Assembly: GCF_002138415.1 (NCBI RefSeq)
Contig: NZ_CP015612.1
Span: forward strand, 4,442,001 to 4,506,000
Length of the DNA: 64,000 bases
DNA from: Stenotrophomonas maltophilia
GTDB taxonomy: Bacteria; Pseudomonadota; Gammaproteobacteria; Xanthomonadales; Xanthomonadaceae
Direction: 5' to 3'
Below, piece by piece: positions 18,197 to 26,969 of this stretch (positions within the stretch are counted from its first letter, which is position 1; every line of letters begins with the position of its first letter). The position numbers and the translations under genes are program-made. Below the pieces are notes generated by a model. It worked only from the letters and a program-made list of their open reading frames with translations, was not told where the DNA came from and searched no databases.

Positions 18197-18964
18197 ATGA
18201 AGATCACTTCCATTGCGTTGGACAAGGCTGTGTCGGAGGGTCCGATCGATGCCTTCAGCCATGTCCTGCTGAGCGATTCGCCCACGCTGGATGAGGTGCT
18301 GGATTGCCTGGCCTCGCTGCACATGGCCGATCCCCGCCATCGCTACCTGTGCACGCTCGACGATGTCGGCCAGTGCCGTTACACCAGCATGCATGCGTCC
18401 GACGACGAGCGCATTGCGTTGTACGAGGACGAAGACCCGGCGACGCCGGAAGATGCGTTGGCGGCACGCGAGCGGTTGCTGGCGCATGTGGTCGCGCAGC
18501 TTGAGCATTCCACGCATCGGTTGGAGTGGACAGCGCTGGCCGGCACGTTGATGTGCAGCAACGAGGACATCGAGGCGCTGGTCGCCGCCAATGCGACACC
18601 GGATCTCATCATCGATGACGTGGTCTGCGTGCAGCAGGTACCCGTAGCCAGTGACGACCTGCTGATTGCCGCCCTGCCCAACGGCTACTTCAGCGCCGAC
18701 TGGGACATTTTCCAGAACCACGCCCTCATACGGCATCTGCAGGAGCACCACGGCTACCGCCTGTTCGGACTCGGCGCGTCGTGGCTCGGCTTCCAGCGCG
18801 ACAGCGCACCCTCGCCTGCAGAAGCGGACGCGTTGGTCGCGGACCTGCAGCGCGTCTATGCGGCCGGAACGCACGACACGTGGTCAAAACTGGCTGCAAC
18901 GCTGGCCACCCGCACCACACTACTGTTGGGCTACACCGAAGACTTCAGCGAACAACTGCCCTGA
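18197..18964 (+). CDS. Hypothetical protein between inverted palindromes
   Basis: 255 residues from the ATG at 18197 (a GTG two codons earlier is possible). The protein is acidic and cytosolic: alternating helices and strands, no signal peptide, no transmembrane segment. Recognisable landmarks are 'DSPTLDEVLDCLASLHMADP', 'VQQVPVASDDLLIAALPNGYF', 'HHGYRLFGLGASWLGF' and 'LLLGYTEDFSEQLP'. I do not recognise a family. Codon use looks slightly less GC-biased than the neighbours. It is the only gene between two inverted copies of a roughly 115-base palindromic unit, so it may have travelled as a cassette. Confidence 0.7.
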   Translation: MKITSIALDKAVSEGPIDAFSHVLLSDSPTLDEVLDCLASLHMADPRHRYLCTLDDVGQCRYTSMHASDDERIALYEDEDPATPEDALAARERLLAHVVAQLEHSTHRLEWTALAGTLMCSNEDIEALVAANATPDLIIDDVVCVQQVPVASDDLLIAALPNGYFSADWDIFQNHALIRHLQEHHGYRLFGLGASWLGFQRDSAPSPAEADALVADLQRVYAAGTHDTWSKLAATLATRTTLLLGYTEDFSEQLP

Positions 18965-19043
18965 GCACCGCTCTACACGAGCGAGCGCAGCGAGCGACCC
19001 GCTTCCGCCTTCGCTTCTGATCTGCTTTCCGTGGTGGCCGCGC

Positions 19044-19158
19044 CCGGAAACTGTCAGGGGTCGTGTGCGCTGGATTCGCGGGGGTATCCGCGCCATGGAT
19101 GGCGCGGCTAAGCCCCCATGGACGGGTTCACGGCGTCCCCCGCGAACCCAGCGCACAC
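19044..19158 (-). repeat. Long palindrome, right copy (inverted)
   Basis: Starts with CCGGAAACTGTCAGGGG, the exact complement of the tail of the left copy. Arms at 19063-19084 and 19137-19158 (GTGTGCGCTGG / CCAGCGCACAC) pair with one mismatch. The core again holds GCGCCATGGATGGCGC and GGACGGGTTCACGGCGT. Arm sequences differ from the left copy while core and tail are kept, as expected for two members of a family rather than a recent duplication. Confidence 0.8.
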
Positions 19159-19267
19159 GGCCCAGCTCATGAAACCAACTGCGCGAACCACCACGAGGGG
19201 CTCCGCCGATGGCCGCAATCTCCGGCACAATCGCACTCCTGATTCCCCAGAAAACGGTGAACGTGCA

Positions 19268-20206
19268 ATGCGCATCCTGATCCTCGGCGCCGGTGGTACC
19301 GGCGGTTACTTCGGCGGTCGCCTGGCCCAGGCCGGCGTGGACGCGACCTTCCTCGTGCGCCCCGCACGCGCCGCCCAGCTGGATCGCGACGGCCTGGTCA
19401 TCCGCAGCCCGCTCGGCGATGCCAGCTTCCCGGTGCAGCACGTCACCGCCGATGCACTACCCGCATTGGCCGCGCAGAAGCCGTTCGATCTGGTCATCCT
19501 CAGCTGCAAGGCCTACGACCTCGACAGCTCGATCGAGGCCATTGCTCCGGCCGTAGGCGCGAACACCACCGTACTGCCGATCCTCAATGGCCTGCATCAC
19601 TACAACGCGCTGGATCTGCGCTTCGGCCGCGAGGCGGTGCTGGGCGGCCTGTGCTTCATCAGTGCCACCAAGGCACCTGATGGCGCCGTGCTGCATCTGG
19701 GCAAGCCGGCCAAGCTCACCTTCGGCGAACGCGATGGCGGCGCGGCTTCCGAACGCGTGCGTGCCTTCGCCGCCGCCTGCGCGCAGGCCAATCTTGATCA
19801 CCTGGCCAGCGAACACATCGGCCAGGAACAGTGGATCAAGTACACCTTCCTGACCGCGCTGGCCGCCGCGACCTGCCTGCTGCGTGCGGATATCGGCACC
19901 ATCGTCGCCACCGATGATGGCGAGGCGATCGTACGTGGCCTGTACGACGAGTGCCTGGCCGTGGCCGAGGCTGCCGGTGAACCGATTCCCGATGCCGCGC
20001 AGGAGACCGCACGCGGCACCCTGACCCAGGCCGGCTCGGCACTGAAGGCTTCGATGCTGCGCGATCTGGAAGCCGGCCAGCAGGTGGAGGCCGAACAGAT
20101 CGTCGGCGACATGCTGGCGCGCGCACGCAAGGCCGACCAGGAAGCCCTGCTGCTGCAGGTCGCCTACAGCAGCCTGCAGGCCTACCAGGCACTGCGCAGC
20201 GCGTGA
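19268..20206 (+). CDS. 2-dehydropantoate 2-reductase family (PanE/ApbA)
   Basis: 312 residues from the ATG at 19268; the open frame upstream runs through the repeat and is rejected. N-terminal NADP-binding site ILGAGGTGGYFGGRLA, then 'LVILSCKAYD', the conserved 'VLPILNGLHHY', and the C-terminal helical domain with 'GQEQWIKYTFLTALAAATCL', where the catalytic Lys lies. PanE reduces ketopantoate to pantoate in coenzyme A synthesis; several bacterial members of this family act on other 2-keto acids, so pantothenate is likely but not proven. Its stop overlaps the GTG start of the next gene. Confidence 0.85.
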   Translation: MRILILGAGGTGGYFGGRLAQAGVDATFLVRPARAAQLDRDGLVIRSPLGDASFPVQHVTADALPALAAQKPFDLVILSCKAYDLDSSIEAIAPAVGANTTVLPILNGLHHYNALDLRFGREAVLGGLCFISATKAPDGAVLHLGKPAKLTFGERDGGAASERVRAFAAACAQANLDHLASEHIGQEQWIKYTFLTALAAATCLLRADIGTIVATDDGEAIVRGLYDECLAVAEAAGEPIPDAAQETARGTLTQAGSALKASMLRDLEAGQQVEAEQIVGDMLARARKADQEALLLQVAYSSLQAYQALRSA

Positions 20207-21087
20207 GCCTCCCGTTGCCGGCCAGTGCGGCGCCCGCACGGGTGCTGATCCTCGGTCTGGGCTGGAGCGGACGCGTGCTGGCCACGCACCTGCAGGCGCT
20301 GGGCGCGCGAGTGGCCGGCACGGTGCGCGATCCCTCGTCGGCACCGGACGATGCCCTGCTGCGGTATCAGCTGCGAGCTGACTCCACAGCGTCGCCTGCC
20401 CTGCTCGATGAGATCGCGCAGGCCGAGGCCGTGCTGTGCAGCGTGCCACCCGATGCCGAGGGCGACCCGGCACTGCGTCTGCTGCTTCCAGCTCTGCAGG
20501 AAAGTCCGGCACTGCGCTGGGTGGGCTATCTGTCGTCCACGTCGGTGTATGCCGACCGGGCCGGGGGCTGGGTCGACGAGCGCAGCGCGGCCGATGCCAC
20601 TGAAGCTGCCGGCGTGCAGCGCCTGCGGGCCGAAGCACAATGGCGTGCGCTTGCAGAAGAGCGCGGCATCGCATCGGCAGTGTTCCGCCTGCCCGGCCTG
20701 TACGGGCCGGGGCGCAATGCGCTGCTGCAGCTGGCACAGGGCCGCGCACGCCACGTAGTTCGCCCCGGCCTGGTGTTCAACCGGCTGCACGTGGATGACC
20801 TGGCAACGGTCGTTATCGCGTCGATGCAGCGGCCGTGCGTGGATGGCCTGTATCTGCCGGCCGATGACGAGCCGGCACCGCCGCAGGAGGTACTGGCCTT
20901 CGCCGCGCAGCTGGGTGGGTTTGCGATGCCACCTGCCGTGGCCTGGGACGACCCTGCACTCAGCCCGACGCTGCGGCGCTTCTACGAGAGCAACAAGCGC
21001 ATCGACAGTCGTGGCACGCGTGAAGCGCTTGGGTGGCAGCCGCGCTTCCCCAGCTACCGTGAGGGCCTGCGCGACCTGCTCCGGTAG
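20203..21087 (+). CDS. NAD(P)-dependent epimerase/dehydratase-like SDR (YeeZ-like)
   Basis: 294 residues, GTG start overlapping the upstream TGA (GTGA). Rossmann motif VLILGLGWSGRVLATHL, a central 'VGYLSSTSVYADRAGGWVDE' (Ser and Tyr of the extended-SDR site), and 'RLPGLYGPGRNALLQL' match the YeeZ-type extended SDR group, with unknown substrate. The Tyr is not in a clean YxxxK, so catalysis may be altered. The TAG stop is part of the GTAG head of a SMAG element, so the gene now ends in the repeat. Confidence 0.8.
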   Translation: MSLPLPASAAPARVLILGLGWSGRVLATHLQALGARVAGTVRDPSSAPDDALLRYQLRADSTASPALLDEIAQAEAVLCSVPPDAEGDPALRLLLPALQESPALRWVGYLSSTSVYADRAGGWVDERSAADATEAAGVQRLRAEAQWRALAEERGIASAVFRLPGLYGPGRNALLQLAQGRARHVVRPGLVFNRLHVDDLATVVIASMQRPCVDGLYLPADDEPAPPQEVLAFAAQLGGFAMPPAVAWDDPALSPTLRRFYESNKRIDSRGTREALGWQPRFPSYREGLRDLLR

Positions 21088-21159
21088 TGCCGGCCGCTGG
21101 CCGGCAATCGCGCGATGTTTGCGGCGTTCATGCTGCTGCCGGCCAGCGGCCGGCACTAC
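21084..21159. repeat. Inverted SMAG pair
   Basis: 21084-21106 (plus) and 21137-21159 (minus) are head-out inverted copies of the TGCCGGCC(G/A)CTGGCCGGCA type, 30 bases apart. The RNA can fold as two hairpins or one long stem. The pair lies between convergent genes and can serve as a terminator. The first element supplies the SDR stop codon. Confidence 0.85.
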
Positions 21160-21163
21160 CTGA

Positions 21164-21967
21164 TCAACCCGCGTCAGGCAGGCGGAAGAACGCACGCGTC
21201 GCCGCAGTCGCATTCGCGGCGGTCACCGCCACGTCCTCGCCACGGTCACGCGCCAGTTCTTCCACGATGTGCGAGAGGAACATCGGTTCATTGCGGCGAT
21301 CCTTCGGCATCGGCTTCAGCGTGCGCGGCAGCAGGTACGGCGCGTCGGTCTCGATCATCAGGCGGTTGGCCGGAATGTTTTTCACCAGCTCGCGCAGATG
21401 CGCGCCACGGCGCTCGTCGCACAGCCAGCCGGTGATGCCGATGTACCAGTCCTGGTCCAGGTAGTCGAAAAGTTCGTCGCGTTCGCCGGTGAAGCAGTGC
21501 ACCACCGCCGGGCCGATGCGACCCTCGAAGTTCTTCATCTGCGCCATGAAATCGGCATGCGCGTCGCGCTGGTGCAGGAACAGCGGCTTGCCATTGTCAG
21601 CGGCCAGCTGCAGCTGGCGCTCGAACGCGCGATGCTGGGCCGGGCGCGGCGAGAAGTCACGGAAGTAGTCCAGCCCGCACTCGCCCACCGCCACCACTTC
21701 CGGGTGGGCATGCAGCGCGCGCATCTCGGCGTCGCATTCCTCGGTGTATTCCACTGCATGGTGCGGGTGCACGCCGGCGGTGGCGTACAGGAAGCCGGGG
21801 TGCTGCTGGGCCAGCTGCAGGGCCAGCGGCGAGTGCTCGCGGCTGGCACCGGTGATGACCATCTGCACCACGCCGGCCTGCCGCGCGCGGTCCAGCACGG
21901 CATCGCGGTCGCGGTCGAAGGAGTCGTGGGTCAGGTTGGCGCCGATATCGATCAGGTGCATGGTCAT
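21164..21967 (-). CDS. tatD: TatD-family metal-dependent hydrolase
   Basis: 267 residues from the ATG at 21967 (MTMHLIDIGANLTHDSFD); the ATG at 21961 is an equal alternative. TIM-barrel hydrolase with DIGANLTH, the metal Glu in AVGECGLDYFRDFSPRPAQ, His in LFLHQRDAH, His in VVHCFTGERDEL, and Asp in MIETDAPYLLPRTL. TatD proteins are Mg-dependent 3'-5' DNA/RNA exonucleases linked to DNA repair. The 'LPRTLKPMPKDRRNEP' segment is characteristic of TatD proper rather than its YcfH or YjjV paralogues. It diverges from hrpB across about 60 bases. Confidence 0.88.
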   Translation of the reverse strand: MTMHLIDIGANLTHDSFDRDRDAVLDRARQAGVVQMVITGASREHSPLALQLAQQHPGFLYATAGVHPHHAVEYTEECDAEMRALHAHPEVVAVGECGLDYFRDFSPRPAQHRAFERQLQLAADNGKPLFLHQRDAHADFMAQMKNFEGRIGPAVVHCFTGERDELFDYLDQDWYIGITGWLCDERRGAHLRELVKNIPANRLMIETDAPYLLPRTLKPMPKDRRNEPMFLSHIVEELARDRGEDVAVTAANATAATRAFFRLPDAG

Positions 21968-22028
21968 CGCAGGGGAAAAGTGCCCGCGCATTGTACCTGC
22001 GCCCGCCGTGGCCCCTTATCCTTTGCAC

Positions 22029-24533
22029 ATGAACACCCCGCTCTTCCCGATTTCCCCGCTGCTGCCGCAGATCCAGCAGCACCTGGCCGCGCAGCCGCGG
22101 CTGGTGCTGGAAGCGCCGCCCGGCGCCGGCAAGACCACCCAGGTGCCGCTGGCCCTGCTCGATGCGCCGTGGCTGCAGGGGCGGAAGATCATCCTGCTGG
22201 AACCGCGCCGTGTGGCCGCACGCAGCGCCGCGTTGTTCATGGCGCGGCAGCTGGGCGAAGAGGTGGGCGGGACCGTCGGCTACCGCATCCGTTTCGAGAA
22301 CAAGGTCTCGGCGCGTACCCGCATCGAGGTCGTCACCGAGGGCATACTGACCCGCATGCTGCAGGACGATCCGATGCTGGAAACGGTCGGCGCGATCCTG
22401 TTCGATGAATTCCATGAGCGCCACCTCAGTGGCGACCTCGGCCTGGCCCTGGCGCTGGACGTACAGTCGCAGCTGCGCGACGACCTGCGCCTGGTGGTGA
22501 TGTCGGCCACGCTGGATGGTGAGCGGCTTGCCCGCTTCCTCGATGCGCCGCGCCTGAGCAGCGAGGGCCGCAGTTATCCAGTGACAGTCAGTCACTTCCC
22601 GGCGCGCCGCGATGAGGCGCTGGAACTGCAGGTGCGCCGCGCGGTGCAGCAGGCCCTGGCCGAGCATCCCGGCGACCTGCTGGTATTCCTGCCCGGCCAG
22701 CGCGAGATCGCGCGGGTGCAGGCGGGCCTGCAGGAATCGCTGGACGGCAGCGTCGAGGTGCTGGCGCTGCACGGCGAGCTGCCGGTGGAACAGCAGGCAC
22801 GCGTGCTGCAGGCCGCCAACGATGGCCGCCGCCGCGTGGTGCTGGCCACCAACGTGGCCGAGTCCTCTGTGACCCTGCCCGGCGTGCGCGTGGTGATCGA
22901 CAGCGGCCAGGCGCGCGAGCCGCGCTACGACCCCAACAGCGGCTTCACCCGGCTGGACGTGGTGGCCATCGCGCAGGCGTCGGCCGACCAGCGCGCCGGT
23001 CGTGCAGGACGCGTGGCCGAGGGCGTTGCGTGGCGGCTGTGGCCGCAGTCGCAGCGGCTGGAGCCGCAGCGCCGCGCCGAGATCGACCAGGTCGAGCTGG
23101 CCGGGCTGGTGCTGGAACTGGCGGCCTGGGGCAGCAGCGACCTGCGCTTCCTCGATCCGCCACCGGCGGGGCCGATGGCTGCAGCGCGCGAACTGCTGCA
23201 GCGGCTCGGCGCGCTGTCCAGCAGCGGCGCGATCACCGCGCTCGGCCGCCGTGTGCTGGCGCTGGGCACGCATCCGCGGATGGCGGCAATGCTGCTGGCC
23301 GCAGCCGATGCCCGCGCGCAGGCACTGGCCGCCGATCTGGCCGCCCTGCTGGAGGCGCGCGATCCGTTGCGCCAGGGCGGTGACGCGCTGGCCGCGCGTT
23401 GGCGGGCGCTGTCCGCGTTCCGCAACGGTCGCGCGCCGGGCGACGCCAACCGCAGCGGACTGGCCGCCATCGATGCGGCGGCCAAACAATGGCGACGTCG
23501 CCTGCGCTGCGATGCCGCGCCACCGGCCAGCATCGAGGCACACGAGCTGGGTGACCTGCTCGCACATGCGTTCCCGGACCGCATCGGTATCCAGCATCCC
23601 AGCGATCCGCTGCGCTACCTGCTGGCCAATGGCCGCAGCGCGCGCCTGCACGAGCTGAGCGACCTGCGTGGGGAACCGTGGCTGGTAGCCAGTGAACTGC
23701 GCTTCGAGGCACGCGACGCGCTGCTGCTGCGTGCCGCACCGGTGGATGAGGGACAGCTGCGCAAGGCCTGGCCGGAGCGCTTCGTGACCGAAGATGTGGT
23801 GCGCTGGGACAGCGAGCGTCGCGCCTTGGTGGCGCTGCGCGAGACCCGTTTCGACCGCATCGTACTGGACAGCCGCTCGGCCGGGCGGGTCGATCCGCAG
23901 CACGCCGCGCAGGCGCTGACCGACGCGGTGGCCGAACTCGGCCTGCAGGCGCTGCCGTGGACCGAAGGCCTGCGCCAGTGGCAGGCACGGGTGGAATCGC
24001 TGCGGCGCTGGATGCCCGAGCTCGGCCTGCCCGACTGCAGCGACGACGCCCTGCTGGCCACGCGCGCGCAATGGCTGCAGCCCGCGTTCGCCGGCAAGAG
24101 CCGCCTGGACGCACTGGATGAATCCAGTTTCGGCGAAGCGCTGAAGTCGCCCCTGGAGTGGTCGCAGCGGCAACTGGTTGAACGACATGCGCCCACCCGC
24201 ATCACCGTGCCGTCCGGACTGGAGCGGCCGATCACCTACGCGTTGGACAGCGAGAGCGGCGAACCGTTGCCGCCGGTGCTGGCGGTGAAACTGCAGGAAC
24301 TGTTCGGCCTGGCCGACACGCCGCGCATCGCCGATGGCCGCGTGCCGCTGACCCTGCACCTGCTCTCGCCCGGCGGCCGCCCACTGCAGGTCACCCAGGA
24401 CCTGCGCAACTTCTGGGAAAACACCTACGCCGAGGTGAAGAAGGAGATGAAGGGCCGTTACCCGCGCCATCCGTGGCCGGATGACCCGTGGACGGCCACG
24501 GCCACGCACCGGGCCAAGCCGCGCGGCACCTGA
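22029..24533 (+). CDS. hrpB: ATP-dependent helicase HrpB
   Basis: 834-residue DEAH-box helicase of unknown substrate. Motif I APPGAGKTTQVPLALL, Ia LEPRRVAARSAA, II as DEFHERH (Phe in the DExH box, usual in HrpB), III MSATLDGERLARFL, V ATNVAESSVTLPGV and VI QASADQRAGRAGR are in order within the first 400 residues. The helicase-associated domain and HrpB C-terminal domain follow, ending with 'RPLQVTQDLRNFWENTYAEV' and 'KGRYPRHPWPDDP', the typical tail. Start at 22029 (MNTPLFPISPLLPQIQQHL). The long open frame on the opposite strand is its shadow. Confidence 0.95.
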   Translation: MNTPLFPISPLLPQIQQHLAAQPRLVLEAPPGAGKTTQVPLALLDAPWLQGRKIILLEPRRVAARSAALFMARQLGEEVGGTVGYRIRFENKVSARTRIEVVTEGILTRMLQDDPMLETVGAILFDEFHERHLSGDLGLALALDVQSQLRDDLRLVVMSATLDGERLARFLDAPRLSSEGRSYPVTVSHFPARRDEALELQVRRAVQQALAEHPGDLLVFLPGQREIARVQAGLQESLDGSVEVLALHGELPVEQQARVLQAANDGRRRVVLATNVAESSVTLPGVRVVIDSGQAREPRYDPNSGFTRLDVVAIAQASADQRAGRAGRVAEGVAWRLWPQSQRLEPQRRAEIDQVELAGLVLELAAWGSSDLRFLDPPPAGPMAAARELLQRLGALSSSGAITALGRRVLALGTHPRMAAMLLAAADARAQALAADLAALLEARDPLRQGGDALAARWRALSAFRNGRAPGDANRSGLAAIDAAAKQWRRRLRCDAAPPASIEAHELGDLLAHAFPDRIGIQHPSDPLRYLLANGRSARLHELSDLRGEPWLVASELRFEARDALLLRAAPVDEGQLRKAWPERFVTEDVVRWDSERRALVALRETRFDRIVLDSRSAGRVDPQHAAQALTDAVAELGLQALPWTEGLRQWQARVESLRRWMPELGLPDCSDDALLATRAQWLQPAFAGKSRLDALDESSFGEALKSPLEWSQRQLVERHAPTRITVPSGLERPITYALDSESGEPLPPVLAVKLQELFGLADTPRIADGRVPLTLHLLSPGGRPLQVTQDLRNFWENTYAEVKKEMKGRYPRHPWPDDPWTATATHRAKPRGT

Positions 24534-24538
24534 AGGCG

Positions 24539-24630
24539 GGGGTCGGATCCCTTCGCAACGCAAAGGGCTCTGACCCCAGGCGCGGCGGTTGGGGTCAGAG
24601 CTCTTTCCGAAGGGAAAGGGATCCGACCCC
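24539..24630. repeat. Two inverted GGGGTCAGAG-family palindromes
   Basis: 24539-24577 reads GGGGTCGGATCCCTT...AAGGGCTCTGACCCC and 24591-24630 reads the opposite way, GGGGTCAGAG...ATCCGACCCC. The pair is separated by 13 bases directly after hrpB and could form one large stem or two hairpins. Confidence 0.85.
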
Positions 24631-24746
24631 ACCCTGCCTGATCCTGAATAGCTGCGCTAAAGTCACGCCACGTGCTGCCTCGACTGACATACCGTTTACG
24701 GGCAACACGCGACACTGGACTTCGACCCGAGGCAAAGGACCCCCGC

Positions 24747-25136
24747 ATGAGCAAGCTGACCGTAATCACCGACCGCGCTCTGGAGCGCGCCCTGGACCTG
24801 GCCCACAGCGCCGGCGACGGCCTGAAGAGTGCCGGTGGCAGCCTGCGCCACCTCGGGCCGCAGGCCAGTGACTGGATCAAGACCGGCGCGGCGCTGGGCG
24901 CTGTCAAGACGGGTGGCAAGGTGGCCACCAAGTTCGCCCGGCGCAACCCGGCGGTGACCATTGCCGCCGCAGCCGTTGGCGTCGGCCTGCTTGGCTATGC
25001 GCTGTACCGCAAGCAGCAGAAGAAGAAAGCAGCCAATGGCCACGTGGTGAATGGGCAGGCCCAGCGCATCAGCGCACGTGACCGCCGCAACGACACCGTG
25101 GTGGACGAGCACAGCGACATCGGCAGCGACGCCTGA
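24747..25136 (+). CDS. Small basic single-span membrane protein
   Basis: 129 residues from the ATG at 24747 (MSKLTVITDRALERAL). An amphipathic N-terminal half (about 1-70) leads to one transmembrane stretch (TIAAAAVGVGLLGYAL, about 80-96), followed by a Lys-rich stop-transfer sequence (YRKQQKKKAA) and a hydrophilic acidic tail. No known domain is recognised; conserved small proteins of this shape occur in Xanthomonadaceae. GGCAAAGGA lies upstream of the start. It is flanked by palindromic repeats on both sides. Confidence 0.6.
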   Translation: MSKLTVITDRALERALDLAHSAGDGLKSAGGSLRHLGPQASDWIKTGAALGAVKTGGKVATKFARRNPAVTIAAAAVGVGLLGYALYRKQQKKKAANGHVVNGQAQRISARDRRNDTVVDEHSDIGSDA

Positions 25137-25143
25137 GTCTGCC

Positions 25144-25180
25144 GGGGTCGGATCCCTTCCGCAGGAAGGGCTCTGACCCC
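25144..25180. repeat. GGGGTCAGAG-family palindrome
   Basis: GGGGTCGGATCCCTTCC...GGAAGGGCTCTGACCCC, eight bases after the small membrane protein gene. Confidence 0.85.
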
Positions 25181-25192
25181 GTCCGCCACACG

Positions 25193-25230
25193 AGGGCCGG
25201 ATACCGGAAGGTATCCGGCCCTTTCTGTTT
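25193..25230. terminator. Bidirectional intrinsic terminator
   Basis: AGGGCCGGATACC/GGAA/GGTATCCGGCCCT is a perfect 13-bp stem with a GNRA tetraloop, followed by TTCTGTTT; the convergent pseudouridine synthase gene ends at its edge. Confidence 0.85.
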
Positions 25231-25769
25231 CAACCGATCTGCCGCCACTGCCCGGGCTGCAGGTCGTCCAGCCGGTACGGCCCCATCGACACCCGCACCA
25301 GCCGCAGCGTCGGCAGGTTCACCACCGCGGTCATCCGCCGTACCTGCCGGTTGCGACCCTCGCGGATCGTGATCGCCAGCCAGGCATCGGGCACAGTCTT
25401 GCGGAAACGCACCGGCGGATCGCGCGTCCACAGCGACGGCGCTGGATCGAGGCGCTCGATCTTCGCCGGCAGGGTCGGCCCGTCGTTCAGCTCGACGCCG
25501 TCGCGCAGCTGCTGCAACTGCTCGTCGCTGGGCATGCCTTCCACCTGCACCCAGTAGGTCTTGTCGGCCTTGTGCTTCGGGTCGGTCAGCTTGTGCGCCA
25601 GCGTACCGTTGTCGGTCAGCAGCAGCAGGCCCTCGCTGTCATGGTCCAGGCGACCGGCGGCGTATACCCGCGGAGGCAGGCCGAACCCGGCCAGGGTCGG
25701 CCGCGGCGGCACGCTGCGGTCGGTGAACTGGCAGAGCACGTTGAAGGGCTTGTTGAAGGCGATCAGCAT
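25230..25769 (-). CDS. rluE: RsuA-family pseudouridine synthase, RluE-like
   Basis: 179 residues from the ATG at 25769 (MLIAFNKPFNVLCQF). It lacks the N-terminal S4 domain of RsuA and RluB, as RluE does, and RluE modifies U2457 of 23S rRNA. The catalytic Asp is in AGRLDHDSEGLLLLTDNG, and the RluE-type 'HKADKTYWVQVEG' and 'REGRNRQVRRMTAVVNLPTLRLVRV' follow. The assignment to RluE rests on these motifs and the short length. The upstream open frame adds 16 residues and is not needed. Confidence 0.85.
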   Translation of the reverse strand: MLIAFNKPFNVLCQFTDRSVPPRPTLAGFGLPPRVYAAGRLDHDSEGLLLLTDNGTLAHKLTDPKHKADKTYWVQVEGMPSDEQLQQLRDGVELNDGPTLPAKIERLDPAPSLWTRDPPVRFRKTVPDAWLAITIREGRNRQVRRMTAVVNLPTLRLVRVSMGPYRLDDLQPGQWRQIG

Positions 25770-25830
25770 TGCGGGCACGGCGGGCGGCGGGTGGGATAGT
25801 GTCCCACGCCGCGCCACGCGCCACTCGGCT

Positions 25831-25909
25831 GTAGAGCCGAGCCCATGCTCGGCTCATCGCGCACAGCGCGGCGGAACGCAACAGCAGCCGAGCATGGGCT
25901 CGGCTCTAC
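25831..25909. repeat. Inverted SMAG pair
   Basis: 25831-25854 (GTAGAGCCGAGCCCATGCTC plus GGCT) and its near-exact reverse complement at 25886-25909, 31 bases apart, between the starts and ends of two leftward genes. Confidence 0.88.
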
Positions 25910-25942
25910 GGAGTCAAGATGCACCAGCCCGGCGCTACTGCC

Positions 25943-26800
25943 TTACGGCTTGATGAAGCGCAGGGTCATGCGGTCGCTTTCGCCAATCGCCTGGTACTTC
26001 GCATCATCGGCCTTGTCGTGCTGGTTGGTCGGCGGCAGCGTCCACACGCCGTTCGGGTGGTCCTTGGTGTCACGCGGGTTGGCGTTGACCTCGCTGCGCG
26101 CGTCCAGTTTGAAGCCGGCGGCTTCGGCCATTGCGATCACCTGCTGCTGGCCGACATAGCCGGTGTCATCGTCGTCGGCCACGTCGGCCTTGGCGCGATG
26201 CTCGACCACGCCCAGCACGCCGCCGGGCTTGAGCACGTTGAAGAAGCCCTGGAACATGCCCTGCGCCTGGCCGGCCTTGCGCCAGTTGTGCACGTTGCGG
26301 AAGGTCAGCACCACATCGGCTGAATTGGCCGGGCCGAACACCGGCTTGGCCGGATCGTAGGCGACCACGGCAGTCTTGCCGAACTGTGCCGGCGCACCGG
26401 CGTACTTCTTTTCCAGGCTGTCGCGGCTGCGCTGCTGGTAGTCACGGCCGCGGCCTTCAGGCACCGCCATCGGGTCGACCACCGCAGCAATGTAGTGGCC
26501 CTTGTCATGCAACAGCGGCGCCAGGATTTCCGAGTACCAGCCGTTGCCGGGGGTGATCTCGATGACGGTCTTTTCCGGCGTCACCTTGAAGAACGACAGC
26601 GTCTGCGCCGGATGGCGGAAGCCATCGCGCTTGACGTTGTTGGCATCGCGAGTGGGCGCTTTCACTGCCGCGTCGACGGCCGGTGAGACCTGGATCTTCG
26701 CCGGTGCGACCGTGGCCGGTGCGGCGAACGCGGGAACAGCGGCAAGCAGGGCCGAAGCAAGCAGCAGGCGGCAACCACGCAAGAACGAAGCAGGCATCAT
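25943..26800 (-). CDS. Exported class I methyltransferase-like protein
   Basis: 285 residues with a clear Sec signal peptide (MMPASFLRGCRLLLASALLA...AFA). The mature part is a Rossmann-like methyltransferase fold: VIEITPGNGWYSEILAPLL (motif I, ExxPGxG), IAAVVDP (motif II), then 'DVVLTFRNVHNWRKAGQ' (motif IV region) and 'VLKPGGVLGVVEHRA' (motif V-VI). Such exported proteins annotated as methyltransferases are found in proteobacteria, yet S-adenosylmethionine is not known in the periplasm, so the real activity is open. 'FRHPAQTLSFFKVTPEKTV' is typical of the group. It diverges from an aldo/keto reductase gene. Confidence 0.75.
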   Translation of the reverse strand: MMPASFLRGCRLLLASALLAAVPAFAAPATVAPAKIQVSPAVDAAVKAPTRDANNVKRDGFRHPAQTLSFFKVTPEKTVIEITPGNGWYSEILAPLLHDKGHYIAAVVDPMAVPEGRGRDYQQRSRDSLEKKYAGAPAQFGKTAVVAYDPAKPVFGPANSADVVLTFRNVHNWRKAGQAQGMFQGFFNVLKPGGVLGVVEHRAKADVADDDDTGYVGQQQVIAMAEAAGFKLDARSEVNANPRDTKDHPNGVWTLPPTNQHDKADDAKYQAIGESDRMTLRFIKP

Positions 26801-26969
26801 CGGAGCGACTCCAGCGGAAGATGCGGCGAGACTAGCAGCCGCGGCGTCCCAGGTGTTCACAAAACGTTAGCTGCGTGCGTATCGCGGAACACTGTTTTGT
26901 GGTCACCGCCGCAGCACGGTCACACAACGCGTTTTATTCTGGAGCACTTCCCCCAAGGAGTCCGTGCCC

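Noticed and set aside
21657..24632. 991-codon minus-strand frame opposite hrpB
   Set aside because: It spans hrpB and part of tatD in another phase, is Gln/Arg/His-rich and shows no known motif.
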